Source: Candidatus Rifleibacteriota bacterium (GTDB lineage: Bacteria > Riflebacteria > Ozemobacteria > Ozemobacterales > Ozemobacteraceae). From it: a DNA stretch of 27,533 nucleotides. The position numbers and the translations under genes are program-made. The notes below the pieces were generated by a model. It was not told the origin of the DNA and ran no database searches. It saw only the letters and a program-made list of their open reading frames with translations. Positions 7,910 through 16,230 of this stretch are shown one piece after another. Position 1 is the stretch's first letter. Every line of letters starts with the position of its first letter. The stretch lies in assembly GCA_029560455.1 (NCBI GenBank), contig JAKQKW010000007.1, positions 1-27,533 on the forward strand. The letters run 5' to 3'.

Positions 7910-10210
7910 ATGAGGCAAACAAAGAATATAAGCAGATTTTCCCTGTTTAGAGGGTTTCTGGCGACACTTTTGTGCCTGCTGTTTCCGCTCGTCGCTTTTG
8001 CCCAGTCTGCAGCATTTCAGGATCTGCCGAAAGACCACTGGGCTTATACCGACGTTGATTTCCTCATCAGCCAGGGCTATATGGAAGGTTACCCTGACGG
8101 CACGTTCAAGGGCCGCAAAGTAACCACCAGATACGATGTTGCCCTCATTCTTGCGCGTATTCTCAAGCGCATGGAAGAAAAGAAAGCCACCATCGATGCT
8201 GCCAGCGAAGAAGAGCGGGCAGCGCTTTCGCGTCTTACCAAAGAGTTCAGAGATGAGCTTGGTCTGCTCGACGTGCGCGTCGATTCACTCGAACGCCGTA
8301 TGGTCGATAACGAAAACAAGGTCAAAGACCTCGAAAGCATGATGCCCAAGATGAAGGTTACCGGCTTTTATCGTGGTCGAGGCCAGTATATTCTCGAGCC
8401 TGAAACGGTAAACAAAAATGAAGGCGGCAGCGATGCCTCATTTTCTGATCCTGGCCTGGTAACTTTTTATCAGCAGCTGTATCTCAAGTTTACCGGCAAA
8501 CCTTTTGGTGACAAGATTGAAACCTTCTATGAACTGCTCGGTTATATTTCGGGCCGTACCTGGAACCAGGCTGTCTACAACAATGCCGGCAACTCTGGCC
8601 AGAATCCGTTCGATAACGTCGATGATTACGTCAGATACATTCAGAACGACAACTACGTTCGCTCGAACAAGCTGCACCTGATCAGCAAGGCCAAGTCGAT
8701 GAAGGTCAGGGTATTTGCCGGCGAGTCGGTTACCGGTCTCGATAACCCGATGAACCTTCTCACCGAAGACTCCGACGTGCTGCAGCCATATCAGGGCGTT
8801 GAAGTTTCAGGCTCTGAAAGTGGTGTTTCCTACCAGGGTTCGGTATTGAAGAGCGACATTATAAAAACCTATAGCGATACCTCAAATATGGTTACCGGCC
8901 GTGTTGTCTGGAAACTGCCCGAAAAATTCAGCGAAGACACTTTTTCGATCGGCACGACCTATGCCGAAAAGATTTTTGACTACAAAACCCGTGGTAACTC
9001 GAACACAACCCGCGGTGTTGACCTCAACTATTCCACCGACCGGGCCGGCAAAATTACCGGTACCGCCGAATTTCTCACGTCAAATGCCTATCTGACCGAC
9101 ACCGCCGATAATCAGAAGCGCAATCTCGGTGATGAGGGCTCACGCTTTGATATCAGCGTGCAGAATGGCGGCTTTACCGGCACAGTCAAACACTACGACT
9201 TCGGTCGCCATTTCCGCGCCATGATGGCTCCAGTCTGGGCCTACGATGTCGGCGATACTGAGGGATACCCGAATAACCTCAATGTTGACAGCAACTACGG
9301 CCGCCCCAATTTCGAAGGGGAAAAACTGACCCGCTTCTCGGTCAACTACGATTTCGGCAACAAGCTTCTGGCCATGGCGAATAACCTCTCGGTCGAAGCC
9401 ACCTACCTCTCGAAGACCTGGGAAGTCGACCCGAACAAGGCTTATGATACCGATGGTTACTCTGGCCGCAAGTTTACTTTTCAGCTGCTTTCAGACTTTA
9501 CCGACAGCACGACCCTGAAATATGACTTTACCCAGAAGTGGGACGCTCTTAAAGACGAGCAGGGCTGGATCTCGAATGCAGTTGAACTGAACCTGAAGCT
9601 CAGTGATTCGATCAGCTCGAAAGGCAAGATGTTTGTACTTGGTGATCCTGACGACATTTTCGAACAGGATGGCGAGACTTACGAATACAACGAGCGCGTT
9701 GGCTATTTCGAAGTTAACTCTGATATCAACCCGCGCGTTTTCGTTAAAGGCAGCGTTGAACATCAGGTTCGCTGGGTCAGTTCGCCCAAAGAAAATACCA
9801 GGGTCGACTACATCGGCGAAGCCACTTACAATCTGACTTCAACCACAAGCTTGACCGGTGGTGTTCAGCATGTTGACTATGTCGACAGTTTTGATGACAG
9901 CAAGTCGAGCCTTGCAAACGCAATTCTGGCCGAACTTAAGAAGAACTTCACCAACAAGTTCAGAGGCCGCGCTTTCTATTCACGCGGTATCATCGACTTT
10001 AAAGACGGCATGACCGACAGTCTCGACCGCGAGAATATTTATGGCGAGCTTATTTATGACGTGAACAAAGACGCCACGATTTCATTCAAGTTCGGTTATG
10101 ACTACCCCTATGAATGGCGCTGGGCGGTCAGCAGCACCGATAACGGCAGAGATTACGTAGATATCCATACACAGAAGATGTTCATCTTCGAGGCAAAATC
10201 AAATTTCTAG
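7910..10210 (+). CDS. SLH-domain outer-membrane porin (OmpM-like)
   Basis: The 766-residue protein has the architecture of SLH porins that tether the outer membrane to the cell wall. It has a signal peptide to about residue 31 (LVAFA|QS). One S-layer-homology domain spans 36-86 (AFQDLPKDHWAYTDVDFLISQGYMEGYPDGTF, split here as AFQDLPKDHWAY and GYPDGTF). A coiled-coil stalk covers about 88-146 (SRLTKEF, VDSLERRM, NKVKDLESMM). A long beta-rich region of alternating polar and aromatic strands then runs to a terminal Phe, the usual C-terminal signal of outer-membrane barrels. AAGGAAA precedes ATG 7910. It is the first gene of the envelope operon; the next start is 12 bases past the stop. Confidence 0.85.
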   Translation: MRQTKNISRFSLFRGFLATLLCLLFPLVAFAQSAAFQDLPKDHWAYTDVDFLISQGYMEGYPDGTFKGRKVTTRYDVALILARILKRMEEKKATIDAASEEERAALSRLTKEFRDELGLLDVRVDSLERRMVDNENKVKDLESMMPKMKVTGFYRGRGQYILEPETVNKNEGGSDASFSDPGLVTFYQQLYLKFTGKPFGDKIETFYELLGYISGRTWNQAVYNNAGNSGQNPFDNVDDYVRYIQNDNYVRSNKLHLISKAKSMKVRVFAGESVTGLDNPMNLLTEDSDVLQPYQGVEVSGSESGVSYQGSVLKSDIIKTYSDTSNMVTGRVVWKLPEKFSEDTFSIGTTYAEKIFDYKTRGNSNTTRGVDLNYSTDRAGKITGTAEFLTSNAYLTDTADNQKRNLGDEGSRFDISVQNGGFTGTVKHYDFGRHFRAMMAPVWAYDVGDTEGYPNNLNVDSNYGRPNFEGEKLTRFSVNYDFGNKLLAMANNLSVEATYLSKTWEVDPNKAYDTDGYSGRKFTFQLLSDFTDSTTLKYDFTQKWDALKDEQGWISNAVELNLKLSDSISSKGKMFVLGDPDDIFEQDGETYEYNERVGYFEVNSDINPRVFVKGSVEHQVRWVSSPKENTRVDYIGEATYNLTSTTSLTGGVQHVDYVDSFDDSKSSLANAILAELKKNFTNKFRGRAFYSRGIIDFKDGMTDSLDRENIYGELIYDVNKDATISFKFGYDYPYEWRWAVSSTDNGRDYVDIHTQKMFIFEAKSNF

Positions 10211-10221
10211 GATTGGCAGAC

Positions 10222-11394
10222 ATGAAAAAGAGACTAATGGCGCTGTTTCTGACACTGCTTGCTCTGGTTACAACCGGCTGCATTCAGGAAGCTCTGGTTA
10301 TTCCGGTCGCCACTGTCACCGGTAAGGTCGTGGTGCCCTCAGGCAAGGTTTCGACCGGGGTTAAAATCACCGTGGCCGGAGAACCATCATTGAGCGCATA
10401 TGCCAACGACAAAGGCCAGTATACGATTGAATTTCGCAGATCCGGCAGATTTCTGCTGGTAGCCCGCAGCATGGATTTTGATGTTAACTACGTCTGGGTT
10501 GACGCCCTTTCCGAACAGACGGTCAGCGCCCCTGATATCAAACTTGACGAGAAGCTTGTGGGCGAAGCGCTTTGGATCGCTTCGATCGTCGATTTCCCCG
10601 ATGCTACAGGTTTTGCTGTTAAATCAGTCAACCCGGCATGGAGCCAGGCAAGTGAAAAAATGTATGATGACGGCACCCATGGCGACAAACTTGCCAACGA
10701 CGGCATTTTTACCCTGCGCCTGACCAATCTCAAGACCGGTTCGCAGCAGTATTCTCTCGACTATACTCTTGAAGGTGAAGAAAACCCGAAAAATGCGAAA
10801 GACCCGCATCGTGAGGCAAATCTTGGCGATTATTCGATGATTTACATTCCGGAATCAACGGTTAAACTGGCCCGCGGCAGGGTTACCAGCGATCTGGTTG
10901 GTGTTAACTATTCAGAAGTCACACTTGCAACCAAGAAGGGTTCGAGAGCGATGCAGCTTGACAGCGACGGTGGCTACAGTTTCGCCATGGAAGGCAACGG
11001 TCGAGAATACCTGGTATTCAGAAGCCCGAACTTCCATATCAGAGCACTGCCAGTTGATCTGTCGACCGTGACCCTTCTCGAAGTGCCGGTTACCACAATT
11101 TCTTCGAAGAAGAGCGGCGAAATCAAGATGATTCTCGTTGCCTCGGATTTTGCCGAAGTGGTTAATCCGACCGTCGTTGGTGACTTTACCAACTGGCAGC
11201 CGCAAAAACTCTACGATGACGCCACTAATGGTGATGAAGTTGCCGGTGACGGGGTTTATACAAGACTGTTTACCGGTGTGAGCACTGCCAGCGCCTATCA
11301 GAAGTATGCTTTCAACATCACCGCAACCAACCAGGTCAAAGACCCGTATCAGGAATCGGGTGACGAGAAGTATTCGATCATCAGGGTGAAGTGA
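10222..11394 (+). CDS. Probable lipoprotein with carboxypeptidase-regulatory and E-set/CBM48-like domains
   Basis: A 390-residue exported protein. The N-terminal hydrophobic segment ends in VTTGC20; C20 is a candidate lipid-attachment site, though T at -3 is atypical for a lipobox. Residues about 30-85 look like a carboxypeptidase-regulatory (Ig-like) domain (TGKVVVPSG through KGQYTIEF). Two related beta domains share the motif YDDGTHGDKLANDGIFT (first copy) and YDDATNGDEVAGDGVYT (second copy). The second copy is preceded by VVGDFTNWQP, typical of early-set glycogen-binding (CBM48/AMPK-like) folds. This suggests carbohydrate or protein binding at the envelope. I use ATG 10222, not the TTG at 10213. 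The stop overlaps the next start (ATGA). Confidence 0.72.
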   Translation: MKKRLMALFLTLLALVTTGCIQEALVIPVATVTGKVVVPSGKVSTGVKITVAGEPSLSAYANDKGQYTIEFRRSGRFLLVARSMDFDVNYVWVDALSEQTVSAPDIKLDEKLVGEALWIASIVDFPDATGFAVKSVNPAWSQASEKMYDDGTHGDKLANDGIFTLRLTNLKTGSQQYSLDYTLEGEENPKNAKDPHREANLGDYSMIYIPESTVKLARGRVTSDLVGVNYSEVTLATKKGSRAMQLDSDGGYSFAMEGNGREYLVFRSPNFHIRALPVDLSTVTLLEVPVTTISSKKSGEIKMILVASDFAEVVNPTVVGDFTNWQPQKLYDDATNGDEVAGDGVYTRLFTGVSTASAYQKYAFNITATNQVKDPYQESGDEKYSIIRVK

Positions 11395-12602
11395 TGAGAA
11401 AATCCATTAAAAAACTCGGCCTGATCATGGCATGCTGTGCCTCACTGCTTGGTTTTGCTGCGCCTGCAGACGCCCAGGAAAAGGTAAATTACTATTACGA
11501 AACCGGCTCGTGGCTGGATATTCAGGATAATATCGGCGACGACAAGGGCCCTGGCTATTATCTCTATCCGAGCGACAAGCGTATGCGCCGTGGCACCTTC
11601 GATATCAAACGTTTTACCGTTTATGAAGAAGGTCAGGTTGTGGTGTTTGAGATTCAGATGCGCAACTACATCATGCGTGAATGGCCCGATACGAGAAAGA
11701 GCGAAGATCAGGGTTTTGTCGCCAACCTCTGGGATATCTACATCGATATCGATGGTATTGAAAATTCTGGCTACAAACAAGGTCTGCCCGGTCGTGACGT
11801 TGCCTTCGCCGACAACAAGGGCTGGGAAAAGATGATACTCATTTCGCCGCTTGGCGAATACGAACTGTATGACATCCTGCGCAACAAGACCGATGAACTT
11901 GGGTTTCAGAATCAGATCAACGACATCATTTACCCTGACTACGTAAAGGTTCAGAGTGACCGTATAATCGTCAAGATTTCGAAGCTCAAACTGCCGAAAA
12001 TTTCTGAAAAAGCTGGTTATCAGTGCTTTTCAATGGGCTTTAAAAAAATCGTTTCACCGAATCGCCTGCTTAACCGTGATGTCAGGGCCTTTGCCACGTT
12101 CGACGAATTTGGTGGCGGCCACGACACCTATGGTGACCCGCCAATTCTGGACATGATTGTGCCTGAAGGTGACGATCAATACGCTCTGCTTCGCAATTAC
12201 AGGTCAGAGCCTTATCGCGACGACATCACCTATGCCGAAGTGCCCTTTGTCTACAAAAACGGTCTGCGCCAGAGCCCGGCTATGGCAAACCCGCCGGTCA
12301 AAGACCCGGCCATGCCGGATGCCGACACTGCGGTTGTGCCGTCTCAGGCTCCGGTAATAAAAGTTCCGTCAACGACCGGCGTTCCGGTTTATAAAAACGG
12401 CCCGGTGGTCAGTCAGCCGGTCTTTAAGCAGCTGAATCAACCAGCTCCGGTTATCAGCAAACCGGCAGCAGCCAAACCGACAACCGGTACAGCAGGCAGC
12501 AGCGGCGGCTTTGTTCCTCTCAAACCGGTCAGCTCAGATGAAGGATTCAAGCCGTTGCCCAAGGCGCCAGACGGATTTATACCGGTCAAGAAAACAAAAT
12601 GA
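11394..12602 (+). CDS. Secreted protein with a glucodextranase C-terminal-like domain
   Basis: The 402-residue protein has a signal peptide (to about PADA|QEK). Residues about 40-280 resemble the C-terminal binding module of glucodextranase (Glucodextran_C family): DDKGPGYYLYPSD, a G-T-FD-I-K-RFTVYEEGQVVVFE segment, DIYIDIDGIENSG, LPGRDVAF and GWEKMI. In known enzymes this domain is a cell-surface or sugar-binding beta sandwich attached to a hydrolase, but here no catalytic domain is present. From about 285 to the end is a Pro/Val/Lys-rich, low-complexity tail containing VYKNG twice and three related GF-x-P-L/V units (FVPLKP, FKPLP, FIPVK). ATG 11394 overlaps the previous stop; AGGGTG lies upstream. 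Confidence 0.72.
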   Translation: MRKSIKKLGLIMACCASLLGFAAPADAQEKVNYYYETGSWLDIQDNIGDDKGPGYYLYPSDKRMRRGTFDIKRFTVYEEGQVVVFEIQMRNYIMREWPDTRKSEDQGFVANLWDIYIDIDGIENSGYKQGLPGRDVAFADNKGWEKMILISPLGEYELYDILRNKTDELGFQNQINDIIYPDYVKVQSDRIIVKISKLKLPKISEKAGYQCFSMGFKKIVSPNRLLNRDVRAFATFDEFGGGHDTYGDPPILDMIVPEGDDQYALLRNYRSEPYRDDITYAEVPFVYKNGLRQSPAMANPPVKDPAMPDADTAVVPSQAPVIKVPSTTGVPVYKNGPVVSQPVFKQLNQPAPVISKPAAAKPTTGTAGSSGGFVPLKPVSSDEGFKPLPKAPDGFIPVKKTK

Positions 12603-12708
12603 AAAATCTACAGACAACGAAAAGATGTAATGTTCACTCAGGTTTTACTGAATTAATGACGATTAAGATTGAAGCACCCGATTTAGACAGCTCAAGGAGG
12701 CCCCGCAG

Positions 12709-13701
12709 ATGAAACGACAGAAATTCCCACGAATGGCAGGTCTGCTGCTGTTATTCACTATTTTTCTTGTCGCTTCTACCACTGAAGTTTCTGCTCAGTC
12801 AGCACGTTCAAGGGGCATGGGTGGTGCTTTCATCGGTCTGTCTGACGACGAATCGGCAACTTTCTACAATCCTGCCGGTTTGAGCCAGATTCAGGGCCGT
12901 GAAGCTTCTATTCAGGCCAAAGTGAATGAGCGCGATATCTATGACTGGACCAGCATGGCTTTTACCGGTCACATCTATGAAGATAACGTCGAAAGCAAGT
13001 TTTCGATTACCGATTATCTTGAACACAACATTCTTGAAGAACCCGTTCCCCGGCGCCCGAAATACAGCTATGGCGTTGCTTACACCGAAGATCACCGTTC
13101 TATCGAATTTGGCAACCTGGTGGGTGGCGAATATCAGGGCGTTAAACGTGGCGTAAAAGATCTGCAGCTTGCATTCGGCACCAGATTTCCGATTGCCCGC
13201 CGCATGCTGGCCCGCGAACAGCTGTATGGTGGTATCAAATTGCGGATGCTCAATGTGGATCGCTATATCAAAAGCCTTCTGCAGCACAGTAAAAGAGATA
13301 TTTTTTCGCTCGGGATTGGTCTGATGTATCATTACAACGATCGCCTGACCGGTGGTCTGACCGTCGACAACCTTATCGAAGAAATCAGCGGCTCCAACAC
13401 CAACCGTGATGGTGTCACTCTCAATCTTGGCACCGCCTACGAAGTTACCAAAGGCACCACTCTGGCAGCTGATGCCATCAACATCACCAACACCTCAAAA
13501 GCCAACGATCAGCAGTATCGCATCGGGGTCGAAAAGAAGTTTATCGAAAACGATCTGACCATGCGCATTGGTGCGCTGAATGGCACTCTTACTCTTGGTT
13601 TTGGCATGCATGTGTTGCCGCACGTCAGAGTTGATTACTCTTTCTACGATGGCGACATCATCAGTGAACATCACGTCGGAGCACACGTGACCTTTGATTA
13701 A
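12709..13701 (+). CDS. PorV/FadL-like outer-membrane beta-barrel protein
   Basis: A 330-residue exported barrel protein. A signal peptide ends near VSAQS, followed directly by RGMGGAFIGLSDDESATFYNPAGLSQI (read as RGMGGAFIGLSDD plus FYNPAGL). That is the hallmark N-terminus of PorV/PorQ and UPF0164-type members of the FadL superfamily. The rest is amphipathic beta strand with family-like phrases (GIGLMYHYNDRLTGGLTVDNL, LNLGTAYEVTKGTTLAADAINI, quoted only in part). The start is firm: a full AAGGAGG at 12694-12700 stands 8 bases before ATG 12709. The 106-base gap before it could hold an internal promoter, but I see none that is convincing. Hydrophobic-solute transport and secretion-associated roles are both known in the family. 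Confidence 0.75.
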   Translation: MKRQKFPRMAGLLLLFTIFLVASTTEVSAQSARSRGMGGAFIGLSDDESATFYNPAGLSQIQGREASIQAKVNERDIYDWTSMAFTGHIYEDNVESKFSITDYLEHNILEEPVPRRPKYSYGVAYTEDHRSIEFGNLVGGEYQGVKRGVKDLQLAFGTRFPIARRMLAREQLYGGIKLRMLNVDRYIKSLLQHSKRDIFSLGIGLMYHYNDRLTGGLTVDNLIEEISGSNTNRDGVTLNLGTAYEVTKGTTLAADAINITNTSKANDQQYRIGVEKKFIENDLTMRIGALNGTLTLGFGMHVLPHVRVDYSFYDGDIISEHHVGAHVTFD

Positions 13702-13717
13702 GAGGAGATTCCGTTCA

Positions 13718-14647
13718 ATGAAATTCCTGGCAAAGGCCATTCTGGTAATTGTTTGCATGTTCTCCGCCTGCAGTCTGCGGGCGGAGAATTTTGTCGATTC
13801 ACAGGCTTTGTTGCAGCAAAAACTTGAAGTGTTCGGCCTGGCCGGCACCCCGTGGGAAAGCGAAACTTCGTATGACGAAGAACGCTCACGCGCCTGGATG
13901 GATGCACTGCACCACGCCTACGAACGTATTCTCGCCCTGCCTCTGATGGAGGGAAAACAGGTAGCGCATGTTCTGCAGGAAAACGCAGCTCTGAAAGAGC
14001 GCCTTGGCCTGGTTCTGATGTCGGCGCCCAAAACCTTTTTTCAGCCTGATATTTCGGGAATGGTGCGTTGCCGTGTCGATGTGCCGCTGACAGGCAAGAT
14101 CAGCCTGCGCTCGGCTCTGTATCTTGCGGCATTGCGCCCGCAGTCGATGCAGCCGACCAGCTTTCTCGCTTCCTGGACCAGCGGAGTTAAAATTGATGAA
14201 AAGATGGCTGCACCAAAATTCAGCCGTGTTGTTATTGATGCCCGCAGTTTTTACTTTGAGCCGTCTCTTTTCCCACGGTTTTTCGACGCTTCGGGAATGC
14301 TGATTTTTCAGGAAGCGATGATACCGCAGAGCGAAAGGTTCAGTCGCCCGGCGGTGCGCTTTGTCACTGATATCAAGGCGGCCCGCACCGGTCTGGCTGA
14401 AGACGAAACTTTTACACTCGCCGCTCATATCAATGAACTTTACAGTCGTGATATCGTTGTCGAGCAGTCAGATCTCGAAATATTTGCCAGATTCTGTCTC
14501 GATATGGTACAGACTCCGCTGCGCCAGCGTGAAATTGTAATCGTGTTTGACCCTGACCGGTTGCGCAAAGCCGGTCGTCTGAAAAAATCTGAAAAAAAGG
14601 CTGAAACTTCAGCCGAATCAACGAAAAAGCAGGAGGCCAAACCATGA
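13718..14647 (+). CDS. Exported LPP20/FlgP-like protein, possible lipoprotein
   Basis: A 309-residue exported protein. The N-terminus is hydrophobic and ends in FSAC18, so C18 may be lipidated (imperfect lipobox). The central part, with SRVVIDARSFYFEPSLFPRFFD followed by SGMLIFQ, and the late ADETFTLAA-like and DLEIFARF regions, recall LPP20/FlgP-type lipoproteins with their (L/V)IDARGLGxxPxxxPxIxDxxG motif. I infer the family from that single motif. The last 30 residues are Lys/Glu/Ser-rich. AGAGGAG precedes ATG 13718; a longer frame starting at 13694 would overlap the preceding gene and lacks a ribosome-binding site. The stop overlaps the next start (ATGA). Confidence 0.55.
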   Translation: MKFLAKAILVIVCMFSACSLRAENFVDSQALLQQKLEVFGLAGTPWESETSYDEERSRAWMDALHHAYERILALPLMEGKQVAHVLQENAALKERLGLVLMSAPKTFFQPDISGMVRCRVDVPLTGKISLRSALYLAALRPQSMQPTSFLASWTSGVKIDEKMAAPKFSRVVIDARSFYFEPSLFPRFFDASGMLIFQEAMIPQSERFSRPAVRFVTDIKAARTGLAEDETFTLAAHINELYSRDIVVEQSDLEIFARFCLDMVQTPLRQREIVIVFDPDRLRKAGRLKKSEKKAETSAESTKKQEAKP

Positions 14648-15570
14648 AATTAAGTCGCATTATCGCCATGATTCTGCTGTTGTGTTGTCTGAGCACTGTT
14701 CTACCGGCAGCAGAAGTTGACCGTGACCTCGACAAGAGAATCAGCCGCATTGAACGCTATATTTACGGTGACGAACAGAGTGCGGAAACGGCCGACCGGC
14801 TGCGGCAGATCGAAGAAGATCTGTTTGGCCGCTCAACCGGGCAGACCGATTCCGAAAAGTCGCGCTATCTGCATGATTTCATTTTCAAGGGCTCTGCCAG
14901 CAACCTGTCTCTTGATATGAAGCTCAGCTTTATTGAATGGAAAATCTTCAACAAGACCGGTGAAGGTACCCTTGAATCCCGCCTTGCCGAAATCGACAAA
15001 AAAGTGATCGGCAACGTATCGATGGAACCCATGGCTTTCAGGCTTGAACAGCTGGTGCATCTGACCATCGAACGCGGTCTGATTTCGTTGCATACGGTGA
15101 CAATCCCTGCCGGCACCGAAATTCGTCTGCGCATGAAAAAAGATCTGTCGAGCCGCACCGCGACCAAGGGCGATACCATTCCGATGGTCGTAGCCGATGA
15201 CCTGTTTATCAACGGCAATATTCTGGCGATGACCAGGGGCGGCATTGTTACAGCAGAAGTCAAGAATGTCAGACGCGGCGGCCGTTTCGGCAGAACCGGC
15301 TACGTGAACCTCGACGTGAGAAATATCGAGAGTATGGATGCCTCGTTGTTGCCGATAAAGATTGAAGATGCCGGGTCAAAATTTGATAAACGCAAGATTG
15401 GTATGGCTGCCGGGGCTTCGACGCTCGGCTATCTGGTGCTCGGTCCGATTGGTCTGGCTGGCGGCGCCTTTATCAAGGGCGGCGAGGTCGAAGTGCCGGC
15501 TGGTACTGAAATCAGCGTCGTCACTACTGAAGATCGCAAGGTTACCGGAGTTCTCGTGCCGAGACGCTGA
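14644..15570 (+). CDS. Exported repeat protein with Gly-zipper C-terminus, function unknown
   Basis: The 308-residue protein has a signal peptide (about 1-22, VLPAAE). Residues 33-123 carry five degenerate repeats with roughly 20-residue spacing, each ending in an aromatic or hydrophobic residue plus Gly or Lys: SRIERYIYG, RQIEEDLFG, LHDFIFKG, FIEWKIFNK and AEIDKKVIG. Similar IE-x-x-FG repeats occur in some cyanobacterial-lineage proteins as I recall them. From about 148 on it is beta-rich with two IPAGTEI/VPAGTEI motifs and a Gly-rich hydrophobic stretch (AAGASTLGYLVLGPIGLAGG) that may insert in or contact the membrane. It is the last gene of the envelope operon, 30 bases before a strong terminator. 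Confidence 0.65.
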   Translation: MKLSRIIAMILLLCCLSTVLPAAEVDRDLDKRISRIERYIYGDEQSAETADRLRQIEEDLFGRSTGQTDSEKSRYLHDFIFKGSASNLSLDMKLSFIEWKIFNKTGEGTLESRLAEIDKKVIGNVSMEPMAFRLEQLVHLTIERGLISLHTVTIPAGTEIRLRMKKDLSSRTATKGDTIPMVVADDLFINGNILAMTRGGIVTAEVKNVRRGGRFGRTGYVNLDVRNIESMDASLLPIKIEDAGSKFDKRKIGMAAGASTLGYLVLGPIGLAGGAFIKGGEVEVPAGTEISVVTTEDRKVTGVLVPRR

Positions 15571-15600
15571 TCGATCAGCTTTTAAAAGGCTTATTCAGGG

Positions 15601-15632
15601 AAACCGCCCCGTTTGCACGGGGCGGTTTTTTT
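15601..15632 (+). terminator. Rho-independent terminator of the envelope operon
   Basis: CCGCCCCG (15604-15611), loop TTTGCA, CGGGGCGG (15618-15625), followed by seven T residues. The preceding AAA can extend the stem. It lies 30 bases after the stop of the last envelope gene. Confidence 0.92.
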
Positions 15633-15746
15633 CGGGCCCGTTCATTTATCTCAGCAAATCTGACAGAGTTCCTTTCAAAAAAGGTCACCCGATTACCAGA
15701 TCGCACCGGCGCCTTGTTTCCGCTTTTTGTGTGCGACAGCCGGCAA

Positions 15747-15777
15747 TAAAAAAAGAGGTCGGCTTTTGCGGCCGACC
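15747..15777 (-). terminator. Rho-independent terminator, minus strand
   Basis: Read on the minus strand: GGTCGGC, loop CGCAAAA, GCCGACC, then TCTTTTTTT. The stem arms are 15771-15777 and 15757-15763. No protein gene immediately precedes it on that strand, which points to a non-coding or very short transcript. Confidence 0.8.
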
Positions 15778-15780
15778 CCG

Positions 15781-15840
15781 GGGGAGAGATCTCCCGGTCG
15801 ACTGGCTGGTTAGACCAGCCGACCGTCGCCTTGCGGCGCT
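15781..15840 (-). other. Cluster of three RNA stems upstream of the minus-strand terminator
   Basis: On the minus strand, in order: a GNRA-type hairpin CGCC-GCAA-GGCG (15827-15838); an 11-bp stem with loop CTA and a 4-base bulge (arms 15814-15824 and 15796-15810); and GGGAG-ATCT-CTCCC (15782-15795). The GGTCGGC in the 5' arm of the second stem is identical to the 5' arm of the terminator. It can therefore pair with the terminator's 3' arm instead, which is an attenuator-like arrangement. Confidence 0.5.
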
Positions 15841-16035
15841 TTTCCTAACCAACCCTATAGGTCGAGGTAGAACACTCTGCCGACAGCAAGTTCTGTACCC
15901 GCAGTTCGCTTCGGCAATATCCCCGGGGCCAGCACTTTCTGGTTGATCGGTTCGATAATTCTGGTGGTCGAATGATTATGGCCATGGCAGCGAATATACG
16001 TTTGGATACAGGCCCATTTGCCTTTAAGAAAGCCT

Positions 16036-16071
16036 AAAAGAAAAAAACGGCTCGATTTTTTCGTGCCGTTT
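16036..16071 (-). terminator. Rho-independent terminator, minus strand
   Basis: Minus strand: AAACGGC (16065-16071), a loop region containing an additional CGA/TCG pairing, GCCGTTT (16045-16051), then a run TTTTTTTCTTTT. The arms are separated by a single mismatch from the inner 3-bp stem. Confidence 0.75.
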
Positions 16072-16221
16072 AAGGGGTTTAGAATCAGAGAGAGAGGTTG
16101 TTGCATGAAAAAACTAGAGTGCTCAGAGGGAGTCACACGCAGGTGAACCCTCCATTCATCTCATAGGCTTGCTCCTTGGTCGTTCAACTTGGTTTCAGGG
16201 TGTTGGAGGAATCAACACTAC
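16036..16221 (-). ncRNA. Candidate small structured RNA driven by a sigma-54 promoter
   Basis: From the predicted start near 16221 on the minus strand to the terminator is about 180 bases. Stems seen: GTGTTG-ATTCCTC-CAACAC (16200-16218) with a CCTC loop that could pair with Shine-Dalgarno sequences; a GAGGG/CCCTC stem continued by TCAC/GTGA (16126-16152); and the terminator. Only tiny frames occur, for example one of 10 codons beginning at the second ATG after AAGGAG. It fits none of tmRNA, SRP RNA, RNase P RNA or a riboswitch that I can recognise. Expression is inferred only from promoter and terminator. Confidence 0.4.
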
Positions 16222-16230
16222 TATATTAGT

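Noticed and set aside
15567..15578. Palindrome CTGATCGATCAG at the end of the last envelope gene
   Set aside because: It overlaps the stop codon region and stands apart from the real terminator; a 12-base self-complementary string alone is weak evidence.
15855..16136. A 93-codon minus-strand ORF as a real gene
   Set aside because: Its start codons lie upstream of the terminator at 16036-16071 and the frame is read straight through that hairpin. Only the tail has genome-like codons, so it is kept as a possible remnant in the findings.
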